64,000 nucleotides of DNA from Medicago truncatula (GCF_003473485.1 NC_053046.1:40943832-41007831), one strand, 5' to 3'; shown: positions 44,610-57,749, counted from the stretch's first letter. The notes: generated by a model not told the origin, from the letters alone. Made by a program: numbers and translations.

Positions 44610-46060
44610 TTTTGTTTGTAAAATGCCAAAATGAGAATATATTTTTTAGATGAAACTGGTAGAGATGATGATAAATCTTCAATAAAAAAAATGTTTTATA
44701 AAAAAAAAGGCTAAATACCTCCTCAGATCCTTTAAGTTTCATGTTTGTTTCAGATAGATCCTTTAAGTTTCTAAGGTTTCAGATGGGTCCTTTAAGTTTG
44801 AAGTTTGTTTCGGATAGGTCCTTTAAGTTTCTAAGGTTTCAGATAGGTCCTTTAAGTTTCGAGTTTGTTTCAGATAGGTCCTTTCTATCAACTTCAGTTA
44901 AGCCAAAGTTGATTTGATAGAAAGGACCTATCTGAAAGAAACTCGAAACTTAAATGACCTATCTAAAACCTTAGAAACTTAAAGGACCTATCCGAAACAA
45001 ACTCGAAACTTAAAGGACTTATCTGAAACAAACGTGAAACTTAAAGGACCTAGGGAGGTATTTGGCCTAAAAAAAATCATGATGATCACACACTGTGAAC
45101 TCATGATCACATTACAACCATAATAAAGACCTTAGTGATTCATGACTGGTTACATGATTTGGATGTTGCTTAGATTTATTTTACAATTGATTTGTTGTGT
45201 ATCCATTGCTTGGATTGAGAAAACATCACATGTTTGAGTGTATATAAACTTCCTAGAACGGGGCTATGTAATAAAGGTTCACAATTATGGGCAATATAGA
45301 TTGGAAATTGCTCTTCTCCTATCCAAAATTGCTCACCGTGATGAAAATACTTTTCACAAGTCATGTAGACATTATACCCAATGTAACTTAAGTCATATTG
45401 ATTTATAGTCGAATGATTCTTCTTTTTTACTGCAAATACATGAAGGCTTAATTTAATTCTCCAAGTGGCTCTCCCTTGTAATTAGAATGTTTCCGGTATA
45501 AGTCTGCCATCGAAATTAAGAATATAGGTAAAAATGTAATATAATTTGCAACAACCGTGAAATAGACAAAATAGTAGTACATGTAATATAGTTCAGATGT
45601 AAATTTTGGCTTCAGAAGTTAATGAAACACTCTTCACTTTTACGAGTCAGCAATACAAAGCATGAGAAAGAACTACTACTACACCAAGCAATGGAGAAGA
45701 ATCGTACGACTATAGTAATAAATAAATCACATGAGTAAACCAACGTGAGTTAACTTAAGAAATTCTAAATTCAATGAATATTTTTTCCTTTTCAATTCAT
45801 ACCCTTCCAGTAAGTTTGTTGTTGCCTCACAAAATAAAACTTGATTACGAACAAAAACAAATTGAGAAACTTCGTCTCTATCTCAATCTTGATAAAAATG
45901 ATTTTTTTTTTCCCCACAAAAGAAAAGTTTTTGCTTATGAATCCCAAACCCAATAAAGTACAAGTTTTAGGTCAATTTGAATTATACAATTCGAACAATT
46001 ATGTGAGTCTACGATCATCATAATGTGTACATCTAATTTTTTATTCCATTATATGAGTCT
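44610..46060. repeat. Segmental duplication, copy B
   Basis: Partner of 41690-42420: the same three blocks are present in a rotated order expected for the junction of a tandem duplication. The MITE at 44709-45067 was inserted after the duplication. A further internal repeat of CAATTTGAATTATACAATTC and GAACAATT occurs at about 45973 and 46104. Confidence 0.65.
44709..45067. mobile_element. Mutator-like palindromic MITE
   Basis: GGCTAAATACCTCC at the left and GGAGGTATTTGGCC at the right are inverted. Both arms carry several GGTCCTTTAAGTTT units. TAAAAAAAA flanks both sides, compatible with a 9-bp duplication. The segmental partner near 42350 lacks it. Confidence 0.75.
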
Positions 46061-46099
46061 CAAACTCTATAAAATACAAGTTTTAACATAGTCTAGGGT

Positions 46100-48849
46100 C
46101 AATTTGAATTATACAATTCGAACAATTCTGATATCTTTCAAATCATATGGTCCGAACCAGTTCAGATTATGGACGGTTGCTTGGTCAGTAAGACTGCCTC
46201 ATTGAACATGTGTTTTTTGGGCTGGTCACTTTTACCCTCATTGATGGATTGTTACACTCTATGAACTCATTTGTCACAAATTTCCCCTACAAAATACTCA
46301 CCCATCCTTCACAAATTCCCATTCCATCTCACATTCTCTTCTTCTCTTTTATAATTTTCTTCTACAATGTTCCACCGTTGGCCTTTCATACAAAAAGTCA
46401 TCTAATCTTGTAGGGTTAGTATGAATGGTCAAATGGCAATGTCCCACTTTACAAATTGGCACCATCTGTCTAGATTTAAGTTGCTCATCGGAGTTTCCTT
46501 CTCGCACCAGATTAAGTTTTACCCTTCCTCTCCTTTCTTAGGATTCGAGAGGAAACAAACCTTACTCTACCCTCCTTTCCCCTCCATCTTCTTCCACTAC
46601 ATATTTAACTTTAGGTATCTAATAATTTATTGTATAAGACATTATGTTAATGTAAATGTACTATGAAATTATTGATCAATTAGTCAAATGTGTTAAATAA
46701 CTGAGAATTAGTATTTTGTTTCTTTACATATATTGTATTTTTTTCATTTTCAATGTCATCTTAATAATATATGTCACAACTATTTTGAAAATTTGATTAA
46801 TAATCTGGTCAAAACACGTTTGCATATGCAAATAAAATCTATAATAAAGATAGTGTAAATATTTTTACATATGATGTTTTTAATAAAAACATTATGTTAA
46901 TGTTGATAATTTTAATTTATTATTTTTAAACATTTTACAATATTAACAATGTAATTCCTTCTTACATTGCACAAGTCTTTTATTAGTTGCTATTATTATC
47001 TTAACTCAATTATTATTTGGAATAGGAATTAGGGAATTATTTTGTATAACAAACAAGTGACACAAGCATTAGTGATGAATCTGTTTGGTATCGCCAACTA
47101 TCCCTCAAATAGCAATGTACTTTGTTTGATTGCTGAGCACAGCATGTGTGGGATGAAATAACTTGAAACTAAAAATTGGTACAATTGATTACTATTTAGT
47201 ATATCTAAAGGGAATATTGGTGTAAAAGGCTTGAAAACAATGAAGGCAAAGAGATAAAGTTTGGTTGAATGTGGTTACCACTTGGTGGGATGATGGCTCA
47301 TTTGCCACAAACTTTTGCATCAAACACGGACGATGGAGGGTTGCCTTTATGTATAACCAACATCATAGGCCTGCCTGTGAGTGCTGATTGACAATACAAC
47401 ACGGTTGTAATATTTTTAAAGAGTTATGTTAATTTTACAAAGGAAATGAGGTACTGACACAAAAACCGAAATAATAAAGAGAGAAAATAAAAAGATAATT
47501 TGAGTATGAGAGAGTAAAGTTGTCATAAAAATTGTAAAAAATGGTTGTTCAAATATCATTTCTCATTTTTAAAGATCATTGCTATGAAAAAAATATCTTT
47601 CTAACGTTATCTCAAACAATTACTCTTTTATTAGATGTAATTTACGTGAGTAGATTATCAATAATTTCTAGTATTATATATACATGATAAAAACATTTGA
47701 ATTTATAAAAAGAAATTAAAAAACAGCACAAAGACTAAGGATATAAAAAATGAACATGTAGGGTTATATAGGAAGGAAACAAGCTGCATGATCATATTGG
47801 GAAGCGGAAAACAGAGGAAAAGTACGTATCATAACAACTCTTCCTAAATTCAAAATAAAATAAAGGCTAAAATATGGTTTTGGTTTCCGTAAATATGTCT
47901 CTTTTTGATCTTAGTTCCTGTAAAAAAAATTTTATTGTTTTTGGTTCGTGCAAAATATTTTTTTTATCCCTAATGACAAGTGTGATTCGATTCTAGAATG
48001 AAAGAGACATAGATCATATGTTAAATGAAGGAGATGAAAAAGTTTGATGGTCTTAAGGTGAAAATGATAACTTGTTTTAAGAATAAATATGAATAAAAGA
48101 GAATTTTTCTTTGATAAAGATAAATTAGCCCCAATTTATCAAAGGATAATGTAGGAAAAATCCTCAAACAAAACGACTATTCTCAATTTTCACATTAAAC
48201 AAAAAAGCATTCATATTTAGTTGTTTAAATATAATTAAATTTAACTATTTTATTTTACATCATTTTATGATATAATTTTGATATTTAATATATGGTTTCA
48301 AATATAATAAAATTTAACTATTTTATGTGATGGTATCATTTTTAGAAAACTCTTATAATTTAGACTTTATTTCTTAACTCTTTTATCATGTAACAAGTTT
48401 ACATGAAGGATACGCGAAGGATAATTTAAAAGATACTATTACATTTTTTTATATTCATGTCCTTTTATTCATTTTTATTACAATATTAAAAATTAATTGT
48501 AATTAACAAAAAAAAAAAAAATTGTGTAAAGTTTAAAAAAAAAAATGCTTACAAACGAAATGAGAAGAATAAGGAATAATGTTAATTATATTCGGTGCCT
48601 AACTAACTAACACAAAAGACAACACAATACACAACACACAAATTTGAACCAAAAATGAGCAATATACATCGTTCATTGCATGTGGTTCTCTAACACTGCA
48701 CACAAAACATTACATAAAGATAAGCCATGTTGATCATGTAACATTCAAGAAACATACTTCATATTAGAATGAGTACTTGAGTTTAAGAATATTGTAAACT
48801 GTATAGTAGTTTTACATTACATATATAATACAAAGAAAGGTTGAGATTA
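46100..48849. other. Intergenic upstream of sucrose-phosphate synthase, no gene seen
   Basis: No supportable gene. A truncated relative of the 28391 MITE lies at about 47480-47565 (AGTATGAGAGAGTAAAGTTG, GGTTGTTCAAATATCATTTC). A truncated Mutator-like arm (GGCTAAAATATGGTTTTGGT) lies at 47872-47980. The promoter should lie before 48850; TACATATATAATAC at about 48815 is a possible TATA region. Confidence 0.45.
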
Positions 48850-51800
48850 ATGGCTGGTAATGAGTGGATTAATGGCTACCTTGAGGCTATACTATCCACC
48901 GGTGGTGGTGCTTCTACCACCGTTGAAGAGCAGCAAAGGGTGGCGGCTGCAGCGAGAGAAAGTGGTGATCATTTCAATCCAACAAAGTACTTTGTTGAAG
49001 AAGTAGTGAGTGCTGTTGATGAGTCTGATCTTCATCGTACATGGCTTAAGGTTGTTGCCACTCGTAATACAAGGGAACGTAGCTCAAGACTTGAGAACAT
49101 GTGTTGGCGTATTTGGCATCTTGCTCGCAAGAAGAAGAAGGTTTTTATCATTCAATTATTATCAAACTTGATTGCCAATTTTCATTCATCAATATACATA
49201 TATTAGTTGTTAGTATGTTATATTATTATTAACCAAAGTTTGAACTCTTAATTAGTCTTCTACATTTTTTGAGTGTTTCAGCTCAAACACTTGATTTGTT
49301 TGGTGAAACTAGTAGAGTACTAATGAGGCATACTTTGTAGGTGGAAGGAGAGGAACTTCAAAGGTTAGCATACAGAAGATGGGAAAGAGAGCAAGGACGA
49401 AGGGATGCAACAGAGGATTTGTCTGAAGAGTTGTCAGAGGGAGAAAAGGGAGATGGCATTGGGGAGATAATACAAATTGAGACTCAACAGAAAAAACTTC
49501 AGAGGCATGCTTCTAGCCTGGAAATATGGTCTGATGACAAAAAGGAAAAGAAACTTTATATTATCCTCTTAAGGTATACTTTATTCTTAGACTCGGATAA
49601 ACAATTTAATTAAATGCTTAAAGTTATATCATAAGTGTTTATTGTACAAGCCCTTATGTATAAAATAAAGTCAAATTGTTTTCGTATAAGTTATATGCTA
49701 TTTGCGATTGTTATCATGGCGAGCTTATGAAAATAAGCTGAAAACGATTTATGAACATGTTATAGGTCTGCTTTCATAAACTCCTTCAAAGAGTTTCGCG
49801 AGTGTTTATGTTAGTAGATAAGCTAGCTAGCTCAAATAAGTTAATCTATTCATACCTTATTATTATTAATTGATATCTTTCCTAATATTACTATTGTGAA
49901 AGCTATGATCATATGTATGTAAATGCAATGTTTGATCATGGCCTTGGCTTTTATACAGTTTGCATGGATTGGTACGAGGAGAAAACATGGAGCTTGGTAG
50001 AGATTCTGATACTGGTGGACAGGTACTTGATATTCATACATATGAACAAATTCTTTTGTCCCTCTCATTTAGTTAATAATAATCAATGTATTCTCACAGA
50101 TTAAATATGTGGTAGAACTTGCTCGTGCACTTGCGAAAACGGCAGGGGTATATAGAGTAGATCTCTTCACGCGCCAAATATCATCTCCTGATATTGATTG
50201 GAGCTATGGAGAACCTACAGAAATGCTATCTGCAGGTCAAGAGGATAATGACGATGATGGTAGCACTGGAGAGAGCAGCGGTGCATATATCATAAGAATA
50301 CCCTTTGGTCCACGCGATAAATATCTCGAGAAAGAACTTCTCTGGCCTCACATTCAAGAATTTGTAGATGGAGCCTTAGCTCACATTCTCAACATGTCAA
50401 AAGTATTGGGTGAACAAGTTGGCGGTGGACAACCTGTGTGGCCTTATGTGATTCATGGACACTATGCTGATGCTGGTGACAGTGCTGCTCTTCTTTCAGG
50501 TGCTTTGAATGTGCCAATGGTTCTCACTGGTCATTCACTTGGAAGAAACAAACTAGAACAACTTCTTAAGCAAGGGCGCCAATCTTGGGAGGATATCAAT
50601 TCAACGTATAAGATAATGAGAAGGATAGAAGCAGAAGAGCTTTCCCTGGATGCTGCAGAACTTGTCATCACTAGTACAAGACAAGAAATTGATGAACAAT
50701 GGGGACTTTATGATGGGTTTGATGTCAAGCTTGAAAAAGTTTTGCGTGCCCGTGATAGGCGTGGTGTCAATTGTCATGGTCGTTACATGCCCAGAATGGC
50801 GGTAAGAATGCAGTTTTTAGCATACTGAAGTTGAAGATCATTTAGTATTTGAGATTAATTTTGATTCACTATCAGTGTATAATTTTTTACACAGTCAACC
50901 ATTCATAACATATCAATTAATTCAGAGTATTTTAGGTCTTCAAACTTAATATTGGAAAAAAGTAAAAATTGCATAGCATATATCAGTTATCTCTTTGATG
51001 GTTTTATGTGAACAATACCATGTCTTAAATGGAATTTCTGCAGGTTATCCCTCCTGGTATGGACTTTAGCAATGTGGTGATACAAGAAGATGGCCCTGAA
51101 GTTGATGGGGATCTCTCACAGCTTACTGGTGGTGCTGATGGATCTTCTTCACCAAAAGCTTTACCTTCAATTTGGTTAGAAGTGAGTAACTTATACAGTG
51201 ATAATATTCGTTTAGTCATACATCTCTTAAAGGAAGGATATATAAGAATGTGATTATATATGCCTCAAGGTTTTGAGTGTAGATCAATATTTCTTAGGGG
51301 TCATCCTGGTCATTAGCTCGTTGTAGCCGATAACCAAAGAATTACTATGTCACGCAATAACCAAATATATTAAAAAAACTGAAATACTAATAGTACAAAG
51401 TTTGGAGGCATTACTTATATTTGCTCTTATTACACCTTAGTTAGTACTGTTATTAACTTGAAACTAATAACATTATGCAGGTGATGCGTTTCTTCACAAA
51501 TCCTCACAAGCCTATGATATTAGCCTTATCAAGGCCAGATCCAAAGAAGAACATAACAACTCTATTAAAGGCTTTTGGAGAAAATCGTTCCTTAAGAAAA
51601 CTAGCTAATCTTGTAAGTAACAACTTAACATAATTCAATTGCCACACTTGGTGGAAAATATGAGCAATTGTGAAATGACAAATATGTTTCTAAACAGACC
51701 CTTATAATGGGAAACAGAGATGACATAGAAGATATGTCTTCTGGGAGTGGCAATGTTCTCACAACTGTGTTGAAACTGATTGACAAGTATGACCTATATG

Positions 51801-53933
51801 GACATGTCGCATACCCTAAACATCATAGACAATCTGATGTACCTGAGATATATAGATTTGCTGCTAAAACAAAGGTATGTAGAATATATGTACAAAACAC
51901 ACTTCTTCTGCAGTCGTAATGATATAGCTAGCCAACTAACTAGTTTGATATTTTTCTCAGGGAGTTTTCATAAATCCTGCTTTAGTGGAACCTTTTGGTC
52001 TTACTTTAATTGAGGTAAGTCTTAACTAACTTACCACTTTGGTGACATATTCACATTTTAATGTTATAGTGTTATTAAATATGTGTTTAAACTCACTCAG
52101 GCAGCTGCACATGGACTGCCAATGGTGGCCACTAAAAATGGTGGACCGGTTGACATTAATCGGGTAATTGAAAAATTAACTTTATATATATCATACTGAG
52201 TTAAAATATGCATACTAGGAAGTTCCTATATTTTACAACATGTACTATTTTCTTAGTTGTAATCAAGACATTGGAAAAATAAATGACGTTGTGATTCTTT
52301 GTTATAATGTTAGGCCCTCAACAATGGTTTGCTTGTGGATCCTCATGATCATCAAGCAATTGCTGATGCATTACTCAAGCTTTTATCAGAGAAAAACCTA
52401 TGGCATGAGTGCAGAAACAATGGTTGGAAGAATATACACCTTTTCTCGTGGCCGGAACATTGCCGAACTTATTTGACACGCGTGGATGCGTGTAGAATGA
52501 GGCATCCACAATGGCAAACTACTACTACTGAAGATGATGTAGATGTTGAAGAGTCTTTCAATGATTCACTTAAGGATGTTCAGGACATGTCACTTAGGCT
52601 TTCAATTGATGGTGAATTTGCTGCATCAAGCGGTGGCAGTAACGAAGACCAAGTGAAACGTGTCTTAAGCAAGATAAGGAAGCAAGATTCTGGTTCAAAT
52701 CATGAGAACATGTTGCTTGATAATGTATCAAACAAATACCCTCTATTAAGGCGAAGGCGCAGGTTGATTGTTATAGCACTTGATTCCTATGACAGTAATG
52801 GAGATCCTGATAAGAAGTTGATTGAGATAGTTCAAAGGATAATTAAAGCTGTTCAATTAGACCCTCAAACTGCAAGAGTTTCGGGATTCGCTTTGCTGAC
52901 CGCTATGACAATGCAAGAAACAACGGAATTTCTAGCCTCAGGAAATGTTCAAGTGACTGAATTTGATGCTATAGTTTGTAGCAGTGGGAGTGAAGTTTAT
53001 TACCCTGGTGTTCACACAGAAGATGGGAAGCTTTTGCCTGATCAAGATTATGCAGTACATATAGATTATCGTTGGGGCGTTGAAGGTCTAAAGAATACAA
53101 TTTGTAAACTTATGAATGCCTCTAATGGTGAAGAGACTAATGGAATAGCAACTAGTCCTCTTGAGGAAGATTTGAAGTCTAGTAACGCACATTGCATTTC
53201 ATACAAAATAAATGATCCTAGCAAGGTAAGTGAAATTTACTAATACCTTCTCATACCGACACAGATTAAGTGCATGGTTGGTATTACGGTCCATTTGCCA
53301 AATCAAGGTGGCTCACCGTGATTCTGATAAACTCACCGTGAATCAAAACATGCTGTAACACTTAGAAATTGATTGAAATTGTTCTATAAATTGTTCGTTT
53401 TAGGCAAGGAAGGTTGATGACTTGAGGCAAAAGCTTCGGATGAGAGGTCTACGTTGCCATCCTATGTACTGCAGGGGGTCTTCTAGAATGCATGTTATTC
53501 CTCTTCTTGCATCTAGAGCTCAGGCACTCAGGTAATATTTAGTAATAAGCTATAATCATGTTTTATAAGAATCAAGTGCAAATATACTCTAAAGACCATA
53601 AAATTTCCATAGTATTCAGAATTTGACTGTTTATTATTTAAATGTGTTAGGTATTTTTTCGTCCGTTGGAGATTAAATGTTGCAAACATGTATGTCATCC
53701 TTGGAGAAACCGGGGACACCGATTACGAGGAAATGATTTCTGGGACTCACAAGACTATAATCATGAAGGGAGTGGTTTCAAAGGGTTCAGAAGAATTGCT
53801 TAGAGGTCCAGGAAGCTACCAAAGAGATGATGTTGTACCAAATGAGAGTCCTCTTGTTGCATGCATTAGTGAAACAACAGAGGAAAATATAGCCAATGCT
53901 TTGAAGCAACTTTCAAAATCTGGAGGAATATGA
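48850..53933 (+). CDS. SPS: Sucrose-phosphate synthase
   Basis: Twelve exons: 48850..49140, 49341..49573, 49959..50022, 50100..50801, 51044..51181, 51481..51612, 51698..51874, 51961..52014, 52101..52163, 52314..53225, 53404..53531, 53651..53933. All have GT-AG introns, giving 1058 residues, normal for plants. The cytosolic enzyme makes sucrose-6-phosphate from UDP-glucose and fructose-6-phosphate. It starts [15 protein letters not shown]. The GT4 glycosyltransferase core runs about 165-690 ([60 protein letters not shown]). The C-terminal third is the sucrose-phosphatase-like domain. Regulatory-site contexts are RHASS (Ser155/156, light-dark site) and RQISSPD (Ser224, 14-3-3 site). The third site context reads RRGVNC, with Asn420 where relatives have Ser. 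I cannot place it firmly in family A, B or C. Confidence 0.97.
49600..49880. other. Possible decayed MITE in SPS intron 2
   Basis: GCTTATGAAAATAAGCTGAAAACG and neighbouring AAGCCCTTATGTATAAAATA-like sequence resemble the element in the last intron of the TOM1-like gene (62840-63091). No clean termini were seen. Confidence 0.3.
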
Positions 53934-54394
53934 AATGCTTGTGTATAGTTATGTTAACTATCTGTTCTAAAAAAAAGTTATACATTTACTTTTCCAAGTA
54001 TTGAATGTAATTAACTCATACAATTATGCATAAATTGAATTCAGTCAAAATGTTGATAGATACTGTTGTTTTCTTTGTTGCAGAATATTTATTTGTTAGA
54101 ACATGAACAAAAGTTGGGTAGAATAGTAAGGAAGGTCATGTCAGAAACCCTTTCTTAAATGGATAATTTTTTGGGTGAAATATGTCAACTATTCGTTTTA
54201 GTCTCTCTAAAATTTTCCTTTAACTTTTAGTCTTTATAAAATTTTCAATCACTACTTTTGATCTCTATTTTTAAATCAATTTTTGTACTTTTTTTTAATG
54301 AAATTATGTAGAATTGTGTAGAATATTGTTAAAATCACTCCAAAAAAATTAGAATTTTTTAACAAAACATAAATTAAATATGAATTTTTAATGG

Positions 54395-54850
54395 TTAAGT
54401 GATGTTACCATCATATTTTGCAATGCTAATATGTTGCATCCCATGAGCCATAAAATTCAAAGAATTGCAATGAAATTAAGTGAGCTATTTGAGATGAAGT
54501 GGAAACCCTTGGAGGAAAAATGGGCAGCTGAGAGACAAAACAACAAAGAAGAAAAACCAATGGCAAAAGCAAATGAAAATGTCACAAAAGTTTGTAGATC
54601 AGTGTCATGTGGTGCAAGAAATAAAAGGAAGTTTGAATTCGATGTTATTAAAGAGAAGAAGTGTCCAAATCCTGCGGAAAATGCACATTTTGATGCAAAA
54701 TTATCAACTAAGAAGGTTAATTTGTTTGGTTGCGATAATGTTAGCTTGAAAAGGAAGAAACAAAGGGAAGCTGCTAAATTGATGATACAAAGCATAAAAC
54801 GAATGGTGTTGTTTATTGAAGAAATCTGTGGCGTTGGTTCTAAAGGATGA
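54395..54850 (+). pseudogene. Bromodomain (GTE-type) gene remnant
   Basis: The open frame from 54431 gives 139 residues, but the same frame continues upstream to about 54395 (LSDVTIIFCNA) before a TAA. Together LSDVTIIFCNANMLHP, KIQRIAMKLSELFEMKW and KPLEEKW match the last part of a bromodomain (pattern DVRLxFxNAMxYNP, then VHxMAxxLxxxFExKW), as in plant GTE proteins. The conserved Tyr-Asn of the acetyl-lysine pocket reads Leu-His. The rest is Lys-rich, ending KRKKQREAAKLMIQSIKRMV. The acetyl-lysine pocket is incomplete, so I call it a remnant; a short expressed basic protein cannot be excluded. Confidence 0.5.
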
Positions 54851-54998
54851 GATTATGGGAGTGACATTTTGAATGAGGATAAATATGAAGAAGGAGAAGT
54901 TATCATTCTCGATTAATTAGCTTTTTATTTTGCACTCTCCTTATCTTTAGGAATGACTGCAGCTAATTGTAATGCATGTATTTGTAATAAATTAATCG

Positions 54999-55150
54999 TC
55001 AAGATCGAATTATTATATGAAATTAGAATGCACTTACATGAAAATTATGATTATCGGATTCATCGAGATAATCAATCATCAAGATTGAATTATTATATGA
55101 AATTAGAACGCACTTACTTGAAAACCATGATTATCGGATTCGCCGAGATT
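54999..55150. repeat. Tandem duplication, about 80 bp x 2
   Basis: GAATTATTATATGAAATTAG, then CGCACTTAC or TGCACTTAC and GATTATCGGATTC, occurs at about 55006 and 55086. No function is evident. Confidence 0.75.
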
Positions 55151-55249
55151 TCGGACAAGAGTCTTCCTTTGCCTTTCACATACTCCGGAACTTACGGTTT
55201 TCGATGGGGCAAACCACTAATGAGCAGATAGTTAGAGTTATGTCAAAGT

Positions 55250-55690
55250 GGACCCAACCTCTATTTAATAAATTTGCTTCTAATGCAATCAACACAAGTA
55301 CCTAGATCATCAAACTTTAAGAAAGATAGAATATTTACTTTGATTAATTTCTCAGGCATCATTTTCCAATAAATATGATCCAAGTGTTTATGCCATAAAG
55401 TAAAGAATATCTTTCTCAACATTAGACTTTATAGCAACAAAAATTTTGACAACGAAAGACGAAGCAAGGTTATGTGAAATCAAAGACAACTTATACAAAC
55501 CATCAATAAAAGATCCAGGAAGTCATGAATCATCTACTAGAGACAATTTATATAGATGAACAAAGGATGAAGTAAGGTTATGTGAGTGCAACTCAAACTT
55601 AGTTTCATACCTCCAAGAGTAAAACTAAAACAAGGTTCATCCAACAAAGAAACACAAATAAGATTCATCCCAAATGAAGGTTACATGAAA
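55250..55690 (-). mobile_element. Degenerate Ty1/copia-like pol fragment
   Basis: The minus strand can be read, with frame breaks, as HLGMNLICVSLLDE followed by FTLGGMKLSL and LYKLSL, resembling the gag-pre-integrase region of copia elements (N-L-I-S-x-x-x-L-D pattern). No intact frame remains. Confidence 0.4.
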
Positions 55691-55697
55691 GATATTT

Positions 55698-55975
55698 GGG
55701 TTAATGGTGTTTTACCACCTCTGTAATATATGTCATTTCTGGATTTACTCCTTGCAAAAAAATTTGATTTACCCCTTGTAAAAAAAAATTGTTTTGATTT
55801 ACCCTTTAATAGGCCATTCAAAAACGAAAATTTCTGCAAAAAAATGAAAAAGGTTTTTGAATGCCCTATTAGGGGGTAAATCAAAACAATTTTTTTTACA
55901 GGGATAAATTAATTTTTTTACAGGGGATAAACCTGGAAATGACCTATATTACATGGGATAAAGCATTATTAACAC
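55698..55975. mobile_element. Mutator-like MITE
   Basis: GGGTTAATGGTGTTTTACCA and the complement of the right end (GCATTATTAACAC) are inverted. A perfect 9-bp duplication AAGATATTT lies at 55689-55697 and 55976-55984. Inner arms carry TTTACCCCTTGTAAAAAAA and the complement. It interrupts the copia-like remnant region. Confidence 0.85.
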
Positions 55976-56189
55976 AAGATATTTTTCAAAACAAGTTCAA
56001 AACTAAAATCTTAAATTATGTTTCATCTCCCACCGACTTAACGGTTACTCCTAGATTACAACATTGTCATATCGCACTTGCTAAAAGGTTATTTCAGTTC
56101 AGGCATGTTCTCTTAGAGACTACTTCAAATCTTCCTTCCACGTTTTTTTTTAATGTATCTAGACAACGGTAATGCTTGACTTGAAGGAA

Positions 56190-57300
56190 AAAAAAACGGT
56201 AAGTACTTGTTATCGTCAAAAATTTAATCATGTATTAAATTTAAAAATGTATTGTGTTTTTCTTGAGAGGAAAAAAAAAAAAGGAACTTCTACGGTACAC
56301 TCACAAAGTGAGGTGTACCGGTACTCTTGCTTCATAATTTTATAAATTAACGATCATTTTTGTTAAATAAATAACTATTTATCAACATTTATATTTTATA
56401 GAATATCATTTCATAAGAAAAAATATCATTTCATTGTTTATAAGAATTTTAGTAATATTTTTACATATTATCGTAAAAAAATAATCAATGTTCTCAATTA
56501 TGGGTGATAAAAATTCAAAAAATATTAATTTTAATTCGCTGACACTTTTGATGAATAAGATTTAGTTATTTAACTATTTAGTTATTTAATTCATAGAATT
56601 TTCCAAAATGTATTGTGTTGTGTTGTTATTGTAGGAAAGTCTCGATTTTTCCATCTAACCATCCATTTTTTCCGCTAAATGAGAATCCTACGGTGGGGAT
56701 GCTTCGTGTTATTTTTCGCTAGAAAGTAGAAATAGTGGTGCTCATATAGAAAGTTGTAAGAGAGATTAAGTTGAGAGAAAAAAAAAAAAAAACAATGGGT
56801 TGTTATAATTAGGGATGGAGGGATAAAACCGTTTCTTTGGTATTTACGTTTTTTTTGAGGGAGTTATAATGAGTACAACACTAAATTTTTAGATCAAATT
56901 ATTCGAGTTGATAGTAATTCTTCACTAAAAAATATTTACAAAAAATTATGATGATTAAAATTTGACGCATACACACAATGGAAACTCATGATTTGTCAGA
57001 CAATTTGACAAACACTAGTTTATAATCGTGTATGATTAAAAAAAATCATGTATGATCGTCTTTTTCCATTTGCGCATTATATCTTACCTCATATAAAAAA
57101 TATTAACAATCTCCTCTCTAAAATGCTCCAACACTAAAAACAAAAACAAAAATGCTCCAACACTCAAAAGTAAATAAATCCATATGAATAATTTAGAAAA
57201 TCATAACCACAAAGAAGTTTAAACATAATTAAACTATGATATCATTTAGTTAGATCCAAAATCCATTATGATATATAAAACATTAACTTTTATTTATATA
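56190..57300. other. Intergenic, no gene seen
   Basis: AT-rich DNA. Positions 56880-57030 resemble the 3' flanks of the other cystatin genes (CACTAGTTTATAATCG against CACTAGTCTATAGTCG near 42430), consistent with shared duplication history. Confidence 0.45.
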
Positions 57301-57329
57301 TGGTCACATAATAAGCGGTAAATAGTAAT

Positions 57330-57674
57330 TTAGGCATGAATAAGCACAAAGGATTTGAGGCTAAGTTCAAAGATTGGACTATAGAACACAACGGCTTCAT
57401 AATTGTTAATAGTTGAACCATTTTTAGCGGAAATAGTGAGATGGTAGTCAGTCTCAAGACCAACTTTTTGGATATAACCATCGACTAATTTCTCGAATCT
57501 CAGTTTTGCCCCAGTAATTTGATTGTTGTGCTCGATAATAGCAAACCCAGCCATTTCGATCACACGTGGATCATTGATGTTGATGCGTCTCAAATTGTTT
57601 GGCGGTATAGCTTGATTCGTGGCAAATGAGGCAAAAAGAACAGCGAGAATAAGAACAAGGGATTGAAATCTCAT
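57330..57674 (-). CDS. Phytocystatin-like secreted protein, copy 5
   Basis: Single exon, 114 residues. A signal peptide at about 1-22 (LILAVLFASFATNQA) is followed by RRININDPRV and the helix MAGFAIIEHN. The inhibitory-loop position reads KVGLE, so even the closing Gly is displaced, and the second loop reads YSPIFEL. It ends LKSFVLIHA. This is the most divergent loop of the five, yet the frame is clean. It is separated from the other four by the sucrose-phosphate synthase gene, on the same strand as they are. The TATA-like element at 57750-57761 keeps the array spacing. Confidence 0.8.
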   Translation of the reverse strand: MRFQSLVLILAVLFASFATNQAIPPNNLRRININDPRVIEMAGFAIIEHNNQITGAKLRFEKLVDGYIQKVGLETDYHLTISAKNGSTINNYEAVVFYSPIFELSLKSFVLIHA

Positions 57675-57749
57675 GATGCTTGTATTGTAATTGTTATCTT
57701 TTCAAACTTCACAAATTGTGGTGGTGTGAGTAACCATAGCCACTTCGGT

